Assembly (NCBI GenBank): GCA_964035795.1
Contig: OZ038320.1
Location: 23,144,589 to 23,208,588, forward strand
Length of the DNA stretch: 64,000 nucleotides
Source: Pterobdella sp. o SKG-2022
Taxonomy: Eukaryota; Annelida; Clitellata; Hirudinida; Piscicolidae
Direction of reading: 5' to 3'
The first letter of the stretch is position 1, and the number at the start of each line of letters is the position of its first letter. Shown here in pieces: positions 38,104-50,025 of this stretch. Both the position numbers and the translations under genes were made by a program. The notes under the pieces are model-generated. The model was not told where the DNA came from. It saw only the letters and a program-made list of their open reading frames with translations, and searched no databases.

Positions 38104-41100
38104 TTAGATTATACTGCTGTAGGCGTCCCAGTAGCTGGGGTATACAGCAGTCGGCTAATACACTTTCTCCATTCAGCTCTATTGAGGGAATCCGCATTTT
38201 CCAGGCCATAAGATTCCATATCCTTTTCAACACAACTCAACCAAGTTTTTGCTGGTCTACCACAGGAACGACCTCCAGGCAGAGGAAATTCGAGCACGTC
38301 TATGATACACATGGATGAACGTCTTACGTGACCATACCAACGAAAACGACGGCTCTCTAGCAGCGTCCTTATGTCTGGGATTTTGAGTTTTTTGAGGAAA
38401 ACTGATGATGGACTTCTATCCTTTGGCTTAACGCCACATATCCAGCGGATCATAGACCTATCGTTGCGCTGTAGTCTTTGCAAAACAGCAATTGTTGGAG
38501 CCCAGTTTTCACTGCCATATAACAAGGCAGAACACACACAAGATGTGTATAATTTGCCACGAAGTTCCAAGGTGCTGTGTTTAGAGGTCAATATGGGCAA
38601 CAGTTTTTTAAATTTTCCCCAGACAACTGAACATCTGGTGATAACTGCCAGTTCACAACCTTCACCCGCACACAAATTATCACCAAGGTAGCAAAACTTT
38701 GGTTCTACATCCATTGTGGCATTACCAACAATAACTTCTTTGATAGGCCTATAATCCAAAGGTGGCGCTAAATTGAGACAGCGAGGACAGACGTAAGCCT
38801 GATCCTTCAGTCTTCCAGTCAGACCACTACATCTTTTGTGAACCCAATTAGAGCAAAAAACTGAGTTGACGCCAACACCTTTGCGGCATACACTGCAAGG
38901 AAAAGCTCCAGAATCCCTCAAGTTTTCAGAACCGAGTAACATAAATTTTGTTTTTTTGGAGTTCACCCGCAATCCTTTACTTTCTATTTCCATTTTTCAA
39001 ATTTGGATATACCATCGTCTAGCGATTCTGAGATCAAAACCAGGTCATCAGCATATAAAAGTTCCCAAGGAACACCGGTTCTTAACTCTCTAGACAAAGC
39101 TTTCAAAACAAGAATAAAAAGTAAAGGACTCAATACAGATCCTTGATGTACACCAACATTTACACCAAACTCATTGCTGAGCTGGTTATTAATGCGTACT
39201 CGACTTTTTGCTCCAATATACTACATGCTCTGAACTACACGGACAGCCCATTCTTCAACCCCGAGCTTTCTCATTGCCCACCAAATCACTTTGCGCGGAA
39301 CTCGATCAAAGGCCTTCTTTAAATCGACGAAAACAAAAGAGTGGTTTTTTGACGGCTAGATATTTTTCCTGCAACTGACGAACAATAAAAACTGCATCAG
39401 TGGCGCTTCTACCAGAAACGAAGCCAAACTGCATTTCATCAATATCCACCATCTTCCTGATTCGTCGCTCTAGGACATGCTCAACAAGCTTCATCACATG
39501 ATCTGTCAGCTTGAGGCCTCTTAAATTATAATTTCCTCGATCCAAAGCATCCCCCTTACCTTTGTAGATGTTAACAATGATGCTATCACGCCAATCAGCA
39601 GGAACAACACCTTCAGCAATAACTGATTTCATGAGATGGGCCAAGACTTCTAAGCCTACAGCACCAGACGCCTTTAACATTTCAGCCACTATGCCAGAAG
39701 GTCCTGCTGTTTTGCGACACTTCATTAATAGCATTACTGACCTGTGACAGTGTGACAGAAGGGGGAGGACCAAAGATCGGTGAAACAAAAGAAACACTCG
39801 CTAGCCCAATCGAACTCAAAATTTGATAGCCTTTATGATGTTCAACCCAGGCATTTATTTTTTGGGCATCACTTAAAGTGAGTTCACCAGCATCATTTGT
39901 GACACATTTATCACCTATTACATCACGGTTACGACTGTCCATCTGCCTGGCCAAGTTATATATTTCATTACGGCCGGATGTAATAGCAGAAAATGCATCC
40001 CTTTCCGCTTCGCTTTTTGCCAACCAAACAAGACGCTTAGCAACACGCTTAGACTCGTTATGGGCTTTTTTAGCTATGTTAGCTTCATTATATAGCCCTT
40101 GAATTTTAAGCTTTTTAAAAGCCTTATAACGGTTCTTTTTTTCATTCACAGCGTCAGCTACACTGGCGTTCCACCACCATGTTTGGCGTTTGTACTGGTG
40201 GTTCAGAGATTTACCACAGACCTCTGAAGAGGTTTCAAGAAGGGACTTTTTAAGATGAGCCCATATTTCCTCCACGTTTGGAAAATTCATGACCTGAGCC
40301 GCTGTTAACTTGGCGTTTAAAGAAATGGCAAACTCTTTTGCAACTGATGGATCTCGGAGTTTCCAGGTTCAAAGACGAGGGTTAAACTTCCGCTTCACAC
40401 TCCTTCGTATAGTGTGAAAAAGATCTCAGACCAACAGATAGTGTTGCAATGCACATTCCTCTCCAGGAATGACTTTGACATTCTTTACCATACTTTTGAA
40501 AGTTTTTCGATAAAGAATGAAGTCAATCTGTGACTTGGAACCACCGGAGTTATAGGTCACAAGATGGGACTCCCTTTTCATAAAACAAGTGTTGACGACA
40601 AAAAGATTGTTGGCTATTGCAAATTCTAAAATCCGCTCACCTTCAAAGTTACGGGTACCATAACCAAAACCGCCATGCACGTCCTCAAAACCACCAGCTT
40701 TCTCACCAACATGCCCATTCTAGTCACCCAATGGGATGACAATCTCAGAAGATGGTACTTTTGAGATACATTTCTGCAACTCATCATAAAAAATTTTTTC
40801 CTCATTCGGACGACCAACTTGCGGGGCATAGACCAAAACAAAGGTGAATTTAGACTCCCCAAGAACAAGACGTAGTACTAGAATCCTGTCTGAGACACGA
40901 TAAACTTCAAAAACATTATGTGTCCATTTTTCTGCCAAAAAAATCCAGCACCACCAAGACCTGACTTATTGCCACACCAATAAAACTTATAGGCTGAATT
41001 CTTGCCCTTCAAAATGCGGGATTGATTTGACTCGGTGCCACCAGCCCATCTATGTTCTTGGATCGCACAAAGGTCCACCCTTCTCCGAAACACCATAGTC

Positions 41101-41600
41101 TCTACCACCTCACTGCCTCTGCTCTTTAAACCACCCACATTCAAAGAAGCTACTCTAAACGTCGTTTTCGGGTGCTCACTTGATTCGCCTGAGCCGGACT
41201 ATGCATTTAACACCCAGGAGTCAGCCAAGCCCGAAGCATTACCAGTACGCATATGGGTACTGGTACTACTTTTAGTGTAGATATTTTTTGAAAGCCATTT
41301 TTAGTTGGGACAAAGTTTTCATAGAACTGCCAGCCCAAGCTAACGTCCAACTTGAAACTATCGGATTTCACGAACCGCCGTTCCCACACTTGGGCAGTTT
41401 GCCTTGCCGTTGTCAATAAAGAATGATCCTTCGCCAAGCCAAATGACAACGATATCAGGATATCAGTTTGTCGATACCTGTTACCGAAGTCTACTGTTAT
41501 CCAGGTTATAACAGGAAAGCAGTTACAATTTGGACACGCTGTCTTCGGTGCAGTTTAACGCCATGCCCAGAACCACTTGGATGCAGTTTAACGTCATGCC
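38104..41600 (-). mobile_element. LINE-A: near-complete non-LTR retrotransposon with lesions
   Basis: The minus strand carries, in order: a 5' leader (41600-41150); APE endonuclease (LNVGG-type start at 41144, AIQEHRW, LVYAPQVGRP, then GD, a TAG stop at about 40719, NGHVG and GGFGYG); a connector (WWWNASVADAVNEKKNRYKA); reverse transcriptase (ADWRDSIIVNIYKGKGD, FGFVSGRSATDAVF, VHQGSVLSPLLFILVL, WELLYADDLVLISES); a zinc-finger-like CSVCRKGVGVNSVFCSN module; and the C-terminal CYLGD, SALLYGSENW and RRFRWYGHVRRSS blocks, ending at 38109. Several frameshifts and stops make it inactive. The 3' terminus TTAGATTATACTGCTG (plus-strand sense) also marks fragments at 22362 and 54573. Confidence 0.93.
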
Positions 41601-41859
41601 CAGGACATTGATAGTAATTATATAACATAAAGTAATAATAATAATGCTAAAAAAAGTGAAAATAATAATAATGCATGACTAACTAATCCATAAAAGTAAA
41701 TTATTTAAGCTTACCTAATTTTGAATTATATTAGAAGTTTAGTCAACAAAACATTATCAATAAATAATTTTATAAACAATGTGTAATATTTCATTCATTC
41801 TAGAAACTTGGCTGAGTTGTAACAGCCATAAGCTAATTAATTTAAATAGTTATAATATA

Positions 41860-42640
41860 ATTTAAAAAATTATGATGTCCAAAATAGGTGGTGAAATTGC
41901 TTTAATAATTCAGAAAAACACTATTCATGAAAAATTGGCCAACAATAACTTATATACTTTTTCGGAACATATGATAATCAAATGTACTATTAACCATATC
42001 AATTTTATAATTATTTTCATAAATAGATTGCATAAAATATCACTTCCTATTTCAATGAACTGCTATACACGAATATTAGATCATATAAAAAAAAATTTTT
42101 TTCACTGGAGATTTTAATATTAATGTTAATAAATTATTAAATATTAATGTTAATAAATTATTAAATATTTATTGATTTGAAAAATATATTACTATCTCAT
42201 AATCTCAACCTTATATACATAAAATAAGAAGGCATACTTCTGAAACATTATTTGATAATTTCCCTTAATATCAATGTAAAACAGATAATTTACGATCATT
42301 CACCTATGATGTTAAGCTGATGTGAATGAAAACTTTATAATCTTTATAAAAACATTTATACCTTTATTCAAGAAAAGTTTCAAAAATAACATGAGTAACT
42401 ATTAGAAACTATCAGAATGAATGCACGATCTAAGGATAATTAAAATGAAAGTTATAGATCTAAATTAAACAAAAAACAATCTAGAAAATCAGAATTTATT
42501 AAAAAATAAAAAATAATATATTCAACAAAATTCTCAAAAAAGTTGACAAGCAAAAAAAATTATTTTAATTCCAAAATTAAAGAATATAATGATCAAAAAA
42601 ACACTATGAACATTTTTTAATAGTCTACTTAAAGTAACGT
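41860..42640 (+). mobile_element. Older LINE fragment (endonuclease and connector)
   Basis: Degenerate plus-strand frames resemble a different LINE group: GGEIALIIQKNTIHEKL, an IIFINRLHKISLP stretch where IYRPP is expected, FFTGDFNINVN-like sequence near 42100, HTSETLFD near 42235 and the lysine-rich connector SYRSKLNKKQSRKSEFIKN. It stops where LINE-B begins, so LINE-B probably inserted into it. Confidence 0.6.
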
Positions 42641-42644
42641 AGAA

Positions 42645-45100
42645 AACAGCCATCATCATCATTGTTTTGCGTCCGTTTCCATGCTAGCATAAGCTGGACG
42701 GGGTCTCATAATGGCTCTTCTCCACAATCTACGATTTTGGGCAAGTTTAGGATTGAGTTTCAATCTTCTAAGGTCGTTTCTTATTAATTGGGACCATGTT
42801 TTTCTTGGTCTACTTTGTTCTCGCTTACCCTCTACCACGACGTACTTGCAAGCACTTGCTGGGTTACCAGCATCCATCTTCATTACATGTCCATGATTTG
42901 AGCACTGACCATAACCTTCGTTTTTTTCATGTTCACTTTAAGACCCTTGCTTTCAATACTGTTTTTCCAAGAACAGTAGCTGTCTAACTCTTTCAGACTT
43001 TTAGCAATAATCACTAAGTCATCAGCATACAACAATTCCCACACGGACCTATTTCTGCATTCACCGGATAGCGCTTCTAGAACAATGATGAAGAGTAAAG
43101 GACTCAGTACAGAACCTTGGTGGACACCAACCTTCACACTGAACTTGTTACCAAGCACATTATTTATTCTGACTCTACTCTTGCAACCTAAGTACATAGC
43201 TATGACCATCCTTACTAACCACTCCATCACCCCAAGCTTCCTCAAGGACCACCTAACAATCTCTCTTGGAACACTATCGAAGGCTTTTTCTAGGTCAAAA
43301 AAGGCAAAGTACAGTTTTTTCTTATTGCCAAGATATCTTTCTTGCAGCTGTCGAGCTATGAAAATAGCATCGATGGTACCTACCAGGCATGAATTCGAAC
43401 CAAGGTCCAATTGTAGGACCGTTTAGTGCTAACGACTCCTTATTCCAATCAAACTCCTCATTCAACAGACGTTCATAGTGTTCTTGCCATGCAAGTAGCT
43501 TTTCATGTTCTGTAACAGCTAAGTCCCCTTTGTCATTTTCAACACAATTTTCTCCAATGACATCAGGGTTAGCTGCACACATATGCTTTGATATTTTGAA
43601 CACTTCTGTTCTATTGTCTTCCCTTCTTAGAACTTCACCAAACCTAACCTGTTCAGCCACTATTTTAGCATGGTATACAGCTCTTTTGGCAGCTTTCTTA
43701 GTACATAGATATTCACTTTTACTACAACCATTTTGCCAACATTTCTAAGCTGCGCGCTTTTCTTTAACGGCCGCAGCAACAGCGTCATTCCACCACCATG
43801 TGACGCTATGTCTGGGCGGACCTTTTGTCCAGCCACAAACAGTATCAGCTGATTCCAATAATTCTGTCTCTTCCACATGTGACTTCCACATGCTTTTGAC
43901 ATTCCCACTTTTATCTATTGTAGAAGATTTATCTCTAAAGTGGGATACGAATTCGTTTCTGATTGAGGTCTCTTGCAATCTCCACATTTTCCTTTTAGGG
44001 AAAAAAATTTTTCTACAATTTTTCATGGGCCCCATTAATATGTCACACAGTATCAATTGATGCTGTTGCACAACCTCTTCCCCAGGCACCACTTTTACAT
44101 CTTTAACAAATTTTCTGTTTTTACTTTTGGCCATAATATAGTCAATCTGGTTTCTAATAGTACCGGAAACATATGTTACTAATCTTCTATCTCTTCTTAA
44201 AAAACGTATTACAAACACACATATTTAAAGCTGCACCTAGCTCAAGGGTTCTTTCACCTTCCTGATGATGATGAACACGTCCCATATCCGAAACCACCAT
44301 GAACACTCTCATAGCCATTACTCGACTGCCCTACATGCCCATTCAAGTCACCACCCAAGAATACAACTTCGTTCTCGCTTAGTCTGGATAGAGAAGAAAT
44401 TTGAAGTTCATAGAATTTATTCCTATCTATGTCTGCTAATCCTTGCTGTGGCGCATAAGCTGAGACAATGGTTATAATACGCTTCCCAATCAAAAGTTTC
44501 AAAAACATTAGCCTGTCATTAACCCTATTGATCTCCACTATTTTATCTACCCAATCCCTGCTTACCAAAACACCCATACCCCCAACCCCAGTACTACTCC
44601 CAGACCAAAAAAACTTGTATTTAGTGTCTTTTCCTGTGACCATCCTTGCTGAAGCACCCTTCCATCTTACCTCTTGAACACAGCACACGTCAATCTTACG
44701 TTTTGTCAGCACCTCACAACCTCTCCAGAACGGCCACGCAGTGCCAACGTTCCAATTACCCAACATGAACTTAGTTCCTGATAGTGGGATGACGATCGGG
44801 CGATGCTCAGTATTGACACCGCTCCTACTGTGCGCGGGACCTTCGTCATAGACTCCACTCCCGTTGGCGCAGTTGATCTCATTTCTATTTTGAGCCATCA
44901 TAAGGGTTTGGAGCAAAGTTTTATGGCTGTATGCCCTTACTAACGCCAACTAGTTTGCAGACTAGAAACTGGATATTTTTATCGAGACACCATCTCTAGG
45001 TGATTGTCAACCAAGAATGAAGAGCGCTTCACCTGCCCGTGAGGTAGATTAGCCCCCGCTGGTTACCAATCCAGAACTACAATCTCGGGGTTGAAGTGGC
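42645..45100 (-). mobile_element. LINE-B: non-LTR retrotransposon lacking the RT fingers
   Basis: The minus strand has an endonuclease (44949-44254: KFMLGNWNVGTAW, VCCVQEVRWKG, GGMGVLVSRDWV, SAYAPQQGL, GGDLNGHVGQ, GGFGYG). Then come IRNQIDYIMAKSKN and a connector at 44218-43322. A deletion joins LALNGPTIG directly to IDAIFIARQLQERYL. The rest of the reverse transcriptase follows (LYFAFFDLEKAFDSVPRE, VHQGSVLSPLLFIIVLEALS, WELLYADDLVIIAKS; 43410-42883). The zinc-finger and most C-terminal blocks are also missing: the frame passes quickly to GKREQSRPRKTW and ends in (TGA)n at 42650-42662. Confidence 0.9.
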
Positions 45101-46228
45101 ACGAAAAAAAATAATTTTAACTACACAAACATGTGTAAAAATAAAAGTAAAAGAACAATGAATAACAAACCTTATAAAAGATATCAGCACCGTCAGTCTT
45201 TAGAAAAATACCTCTTAGCAAACTACCCATACTTAAATAAATAAAATATAAGTAGCTTCAAACTGTGACATATATATATTTATATATAAATCTATAATAA
45301 CCCCAATAACAAGAACTTTCAGTATAGGTACTAGCATTTAATCAGAACTGAAAAGAATACTAACTTGCCTACACAATATTATATTCATAGTAAAGGAAAA
45401 CGGGCTATAAAAAGGATTTGATTGATTGATTGATAGTCAAGATTTACAATAGAAAAAACAAATAAATAAGCAAAGAAAAAAGGTGAAATTAAATAAAATA
45501 ACATTGAATACCATAGATAATATAAGAAAATTTAAAGTAAATAATATAAAATTATACAAAATAAATCAATAATTAGCCTCAAAATAAGCTGAAGTATAAT
45601 ACAACATGACAATAATTGTTTCTTTGGTAACATTTCGGTTGGAAGTCAAGTCAATTGCGGATATTTATTACTTTTTATTAATATTATTATTATAATGAGT
45701 TAAAAATAATAATAAGTTTAGAATTAGACTTTTCAGAATGAAAATTAAGAAGTTTATAGAACGACATTTCGATATAGACAAAAATAAATTTTCACCTTAA
45801 ATTACTTATGAAAATTTTTGGGAATAGGACCCATAAAATTTTAAGAGTAACAATTCGAAAGAAAAATTAAAGAAATAAACATAATAAACAACCCGATGTG
45901 TCTGAATTATCTAACCAGCTAAATTAAATACAAATTTAAATCCAAACATCAAGTTATGAGTAAATCAACATATAATCATATCACTACAGTCTACAACCTT
46001 AATATGTATTTGAAAACATCCATTAAAAACAAAATAGTTATAAATATACTAGTAGAGTACTAAAAGTATTAATAACTTACTAAAAAATAATTAAAAACTA
46101 GACTTTTATACACCAAATACAGTAGGATTGATATATTATATATTTATATTTTGATTACATGCATACTTGAATTTTGAAAATATATACTCTTATTTATACA
46201 TAAACCTGAAATCAAAAATTATAAGACA
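45101..46228. other. No gene seen, LINE tail at 45385-45434
   Basis: AT-rich sequence. At 45385-45434, GTAAAGGAAAACGGGCTATA followed by (TTGA)n resembles the terminus of the LINE group seen at 28060 and 11805, so a solo 3' tail is likely. Nothing else is supportable. Confidence 0.5.
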
Positions 46229-46766
46229 TCAAGGCTAGGCTGAAGAAAGCTCGACAAGCATTTGCCGTGTTAAGACCCGTGTGGAGAGCGAACAGCATCT
46301 CCACCAAAACTAAACTCAGAATCTTCAACTCCAACGTGAAATCTGTGCTTCTTTATGGGTCAGAAACTTGGAGAGCGATCAACACCTACATGACAAAGAT
46401 GCAAACCTTCGTCAACGGCTGCCTTCGACAGATCCTCTGTTTGAGATGGTTCGACAAAGTGCCGAACGCCGAGCTATGGACATCAACAACCAATGAATGT
46501 CCAAGTCAAACGGCGAAAATGGCGATGGATCGGTCACACCCTACGAAAAGAACCTGGAAATATTACCAGACAGGCTCTTGAATTAAGAGAAGGAGGGGAC
46601 GTCCAAATCAGACCTAGAGGAGGTCTAAACTGTCAGCTGCGGAACTCTGGCTTAACATGGGAAGAGGCCAAAACCAGCGCCAAAGACAGAGGGAGATGGA
46701 AGAAAGTTGTTGAGGTCCTATGCTCCCTTAGGAGTCTAAAGGAATAATAATAATAATAATAATATA
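46229..46766 (+). mobile_element. RTE-type LINE, 3' terminal fragment
   Basis: Two overlapping frames give the RTE C-terminus: KTKLRIFNSNVKSVLLYGSE, INTYMTKMQTFVNGCLRQIL, then after a frameshift RRKWRWIGHTLRKEPGNITR, and GLTWEEAKTSAKDRGRWKKV near the end. It ends in a (TAA)n tail from 46743. The endonuclease and most of the reverse transcriptase are absent (5' truncation). Confidence 0.88.
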
Positions 46767-47211
46767 TACATAAAAAGATGAAAATATTAAGCAAAACTAT
46801 ATGACAATTACAATAATTCTCAAAATTTTATTGTTTTCACAATAAAAATCTATCCTATAAACAAGTATATAATTATATATTTTTTAATTTTTTGCTTCAA
46901 GTATCATCGCTGGTTTCATGGTTTCAACGCCGTGAAAAAGTTTAAAAAAATATAATTATTCAAAAAATAATAAACAAATTAACAATAACCAAGATGGATT
47001 TTTAATAAATAAATAAAAAAAAAATTATGCTCAAATTTTTTATCTTTATTTTTGGCATACCTTCTTTTTATTGATAAGAACAAAAATTACATTGAATTTG
47101 AAGAAAAAGTTCGATTGAGGTAAACAAGTTGAAAATTAATCACAAACTACTTACAGAAATTTCTAAAAAGAAATGAAATGGTATGAAAAGAATCAAATCA
47201 AATTAAAAACT
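46767..47211. other. No gene seen
   Basis: AT-rich sequence between a LINE tail and a MITE-like copy; no supportable feature. Confidence 0.5.
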
Positions 47212-47400
47212 ATATCAATAATCTTTAACGTCGATATTATGAGAACAATTTTAGTACATTTATTAGCAAGAAAAAGCTAGAATTTTTGGTAAATAAAGCC
47301 TTACCATAAAACGTTAGAAACTTATTATGATAAGGCTATACTTACTGAAAATTTTAGATTTTTTTTGCTAATAAATGTACTCAATTTTTTTCTATAAATT
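47212..47400. repeat. MITE-like palindromic element, copy B
   Basis: Begins ATATCAATAATCTTTAACG and TCGATATTATGAG, like the left end of the element at 53084. It has the palindromic core AAGCCTTACCATAAAACGTTAG / TTATGATAAGGCTATACTTA. The right end has diverged (AATAAATGTACTCAA, no clear terminal repeat). Confidence 0.75.
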
Positions 47401-47726
47401 ATTCAAAATAACCAACAACAAAAATATAATAACGAATTAGTCTGAGTAGTAATAAAATTATATGAAATATATAAGAATAAAGTGGACTGATGTGAGTCTA
47501 AATGATAGGTATAAAATAGTAACCCTCAAAGGCAGAAGAGTCTCTTCTTCGCTTCTAAACAGCATGCAGTGTAGAGAAAAGTTTTTCCAAATTAATTTTT
47601 TATCTGCTTTTACAAACTCAATTTTCATCTCATCCACTCTCTATATCTTCTTATCCATTTTTTCTTTTTCCAGCTTCAAGTCATTTATTCTTCTACCACC
47701 TACATCTTATCTTTTCTCATTCTTTT

Positions 47727-47800
47727 CATAACGTTAGTGCGAACGTTTTATGATAAGGCTATATTGAAAATTATAGCTTTTATTTCAAATAAATGTGTGA
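47727..47800. repeat. MITE-like element, half copy
   Basis: ACGTTTTATGATAAGGCTAT, then TTATAGCTTTTATTTCAAAT and AAATGTGTGA, match the right half of the palindromic family. The left half is missing. Confidence 0.65.
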
Positions 47801-47849
47801 ATCCTCAATTGATGTTTTTAAAGTTTAATTACTATACAAAACATGCATA

Positions 47850-48240
47850 AGGTGTGTCTGAAAAATGTTTATGTAATGTAGGTGATAGGACGCCTCCTTG
47901 AGGAACTCCTGTTTTAACGTTTGGTGGTAGGATGTTTGGTTGTTGTATGTGGTGTATTTTTGGCGGCTTTTTAGGTAGTTGCTTATAAATTTTGTTATGG
48001 TTGTGGGTATTTGGGTGTATTGTGGATGAGTTGGTGAATGTTTACTGTGTCAAATGCTTAGGTCGTGTCAAGTGCGGCAAGGATTGTTCTTTGGGGGGGG
48101 GGGGGGGGGGGGGGGAGGGGGGGGATTTGTTGGAGCCAGTGAGTATGATTTTGTTGATTTTGTGTAGTGCTGTGGTGGTAGATTTATTCACATCAGGAAC
48201 CTAGACTGGCTGTGCCTGTCACAGTTACAGAAACATGTAC
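47850..48240 (-). mobile_element. Jockey/CR1-like LINE reverse-transcriptase fragment
   Basis: The minus strand reads LAALDTTKAFDTVNIHQLIH, then ITKFISNYLKSRQKYTTYN, and in another frame TGVPQGGVLSP: the standard RT motifs around the first catalytic Asp and the QG..LSP motif. A poly-G run (48093-48124) interrupts the upstream part. Confidence 0.8.
48093..48124. repeat. Poly-G run
   Basis: A 32-bp run of G with one A at 48116, striking in this AT-rich sequence and prone to length error in sequencing. Confidence 0.97.
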
Positions 48241-49333
48241 AGCAGTATAAAATAATATTTTAAGATTCAAATTCTTATAAATGAATCTTTTTTGTCATTT
48301 TTTTCGATCTCACGCCATATCTTCACAAAATAAGCGGACGATTATCATCATCACTCAAGTCTTCAAGTTCATTTTCCTGTGTTCAGTATTCACATTCTTA
48401 TCTTAATCAGTCTGATTGAATTCCATTTGTGACTCAATTTAATCATCATTCCTCATTTAATTATTTCAAAAGCAAATTTATCTTATGAACTCATAGTTTT
48501 CCATCTTTCATTTTCAACAAGAGTGGTATAGGTGTTAATTTCCAACAGTAGACTTTAATTGATAAACTTATTTTTCTCTCCACATGTTCACCACAGCTCA
48601 TTTTTATTTACACTACTATGCCTTATTAAAAAGCTTGAAAATACCAATGTCCCACTTAATTATTAAAAATTTTACAAATTTAAATCTATAAATTCAGATT
48701 TTTTATTTTCAATTTTTCCATTAATCACTATTATAAAATTTGATGGGTTATATAATTCACTCATCATTGCAATTATTAGGCTATTTCATAAAAAATAAAT
48801 TCTTATACCTCAAAAAATTGCATTTTTTATTATATTAACAGTTTTAAACATTTTTTTACTAAATATGCTATTATTTACTGATATTCACGACCCATCTTAC
48901 GGGTTTTTGATAATTTAAAAATTCAAATTATATGCGAAATATTTTAACGTGCAACTCACATAGAACGGCAACAAGGATGAACATAATGGTGGATACTGAG
49001 GCTTTATCTGTGTGATGTTTGAAATATTTTAAAATTTATCCGTTTTCAATAATGTAAAACCTACTATCATCTGAAAAGAATCAATTTTCCATTAAACGTA
49101 AATGAAAATTATTAACTCACCCTTAAGCTCAAAATATATTTCGATATCATTTTCTCCACTTTGATCTCATATTGCGAAAACTTTCGTCAAATGCTTTCTA
49201 AGTTAAACATCAAAATTTCTATTTTTATTTCTTCATTCATAATTTCACATTTCTTAAATGACTTGGCACTTTCAAGTCAAGTTTCCGCACTTCAAACATA
49301 ATTATTTTTTAATGTTGTGTTTATATTTTCAAG
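48241..49333. other. No gene seen
   Basis: AT-rich sequence with no supportable exon, RNA gene or transposon motif. Confidence 0.5.
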
Positions 49334-50025
49334 CAATGTGTAATAAACGTAAATTTTTAGTAAGTAATGAAAGGTTTCAGCTAAAATACCAATTAGATAA
49401 ATATCTAGACCGAAATTTGACAGCACTGAGAACAGTTTGGAATAAGCAGTACACTCGATTGTTGAAAACCGTTGAAAAGCGTCATTAGTACGTTAAATTT
49501 CAAACCGCTTAATATAAAAATGAAAAAATTGAAATTAATTAGTATTTTTTTCAAATGGTGAGTAAAAAAATACTTTTGTAGCAGAAAGACGAAAGAAGAT
49601 AGATGAAAAGCAGAAGACCTTGAATATGATGGTAACAATTTCTTGATAAGACATTAAAATTATTTTTATAAGTATCTAAAGTGATTATTTAACAATAACT
49701 AAAAATTTGAAATTAAAAATATTTTTTAAAATTTTGCAAAAACCTAATCGTTTCGAACGTGCTTCACCTTACCAATGGTTAATGAGTATAAATGACAATG
49801 GTCACCTACTGGAGCAAGGTGGTCTGCTGAAGAGGCACGTTGATGACATAATTTGAAGAGAGGGTCGCAACAGAAAAATAGCCGCAAATAGAGTAAACGA
49901 CCTTTAGCATTGATTGTGAACACACATCTAGTTGAGTTGCTAACGTCATTGACCCCTCTGTGGGACACGATTTTGGACTCTCACTTTCGAAAAACTTTTT
50001 CAACTGCACCATCATTTATTTTTTA
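49334..50025 (+). other. Coding-looking block, unrecognised
   Basis: An acceptor (TTTTCAAG) at 49333 opens an ORF with ATG at 49336 (MCNKRKFLVSNERFQLKYQL, then DKYLDRNLTALRTVWNKQYT) to about 49478. A second piece at 49582-49631 reads ERRKKIDEKQKTLNMM before GTAACA. A third at 49743-49839 reads NRFERASPYQWLMSINDNGH, and a fourth from 49892 reads SKRPLALIVNTHLVELLTSL and ends in TAA. Composition is protein-like but no acceptor is visible before the third piece, so it may be a decayed gene. I recognise no family. A minus-strand frame (50015-49806) overlaps and ends at a good CAG/GTAGGT donor, so strand is not certain. Confidence 0.35.

Noticed and set aside
43800..44677. Plus-strand ORFs at 43800-44060, 44265-44477 and 44468-44677
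   Set aside because: They are antisense shadows of LINE-B, which carries recognisable endonuclease motifs on the minus strand.
49806..50015. Minus-strand exon starting MMVQLKKFFESE
   Set aside because: It ends at a good donor, but no partner exons were found and the plus-strand frames across the same bases look equally protein-like. Kept only as a caveat.
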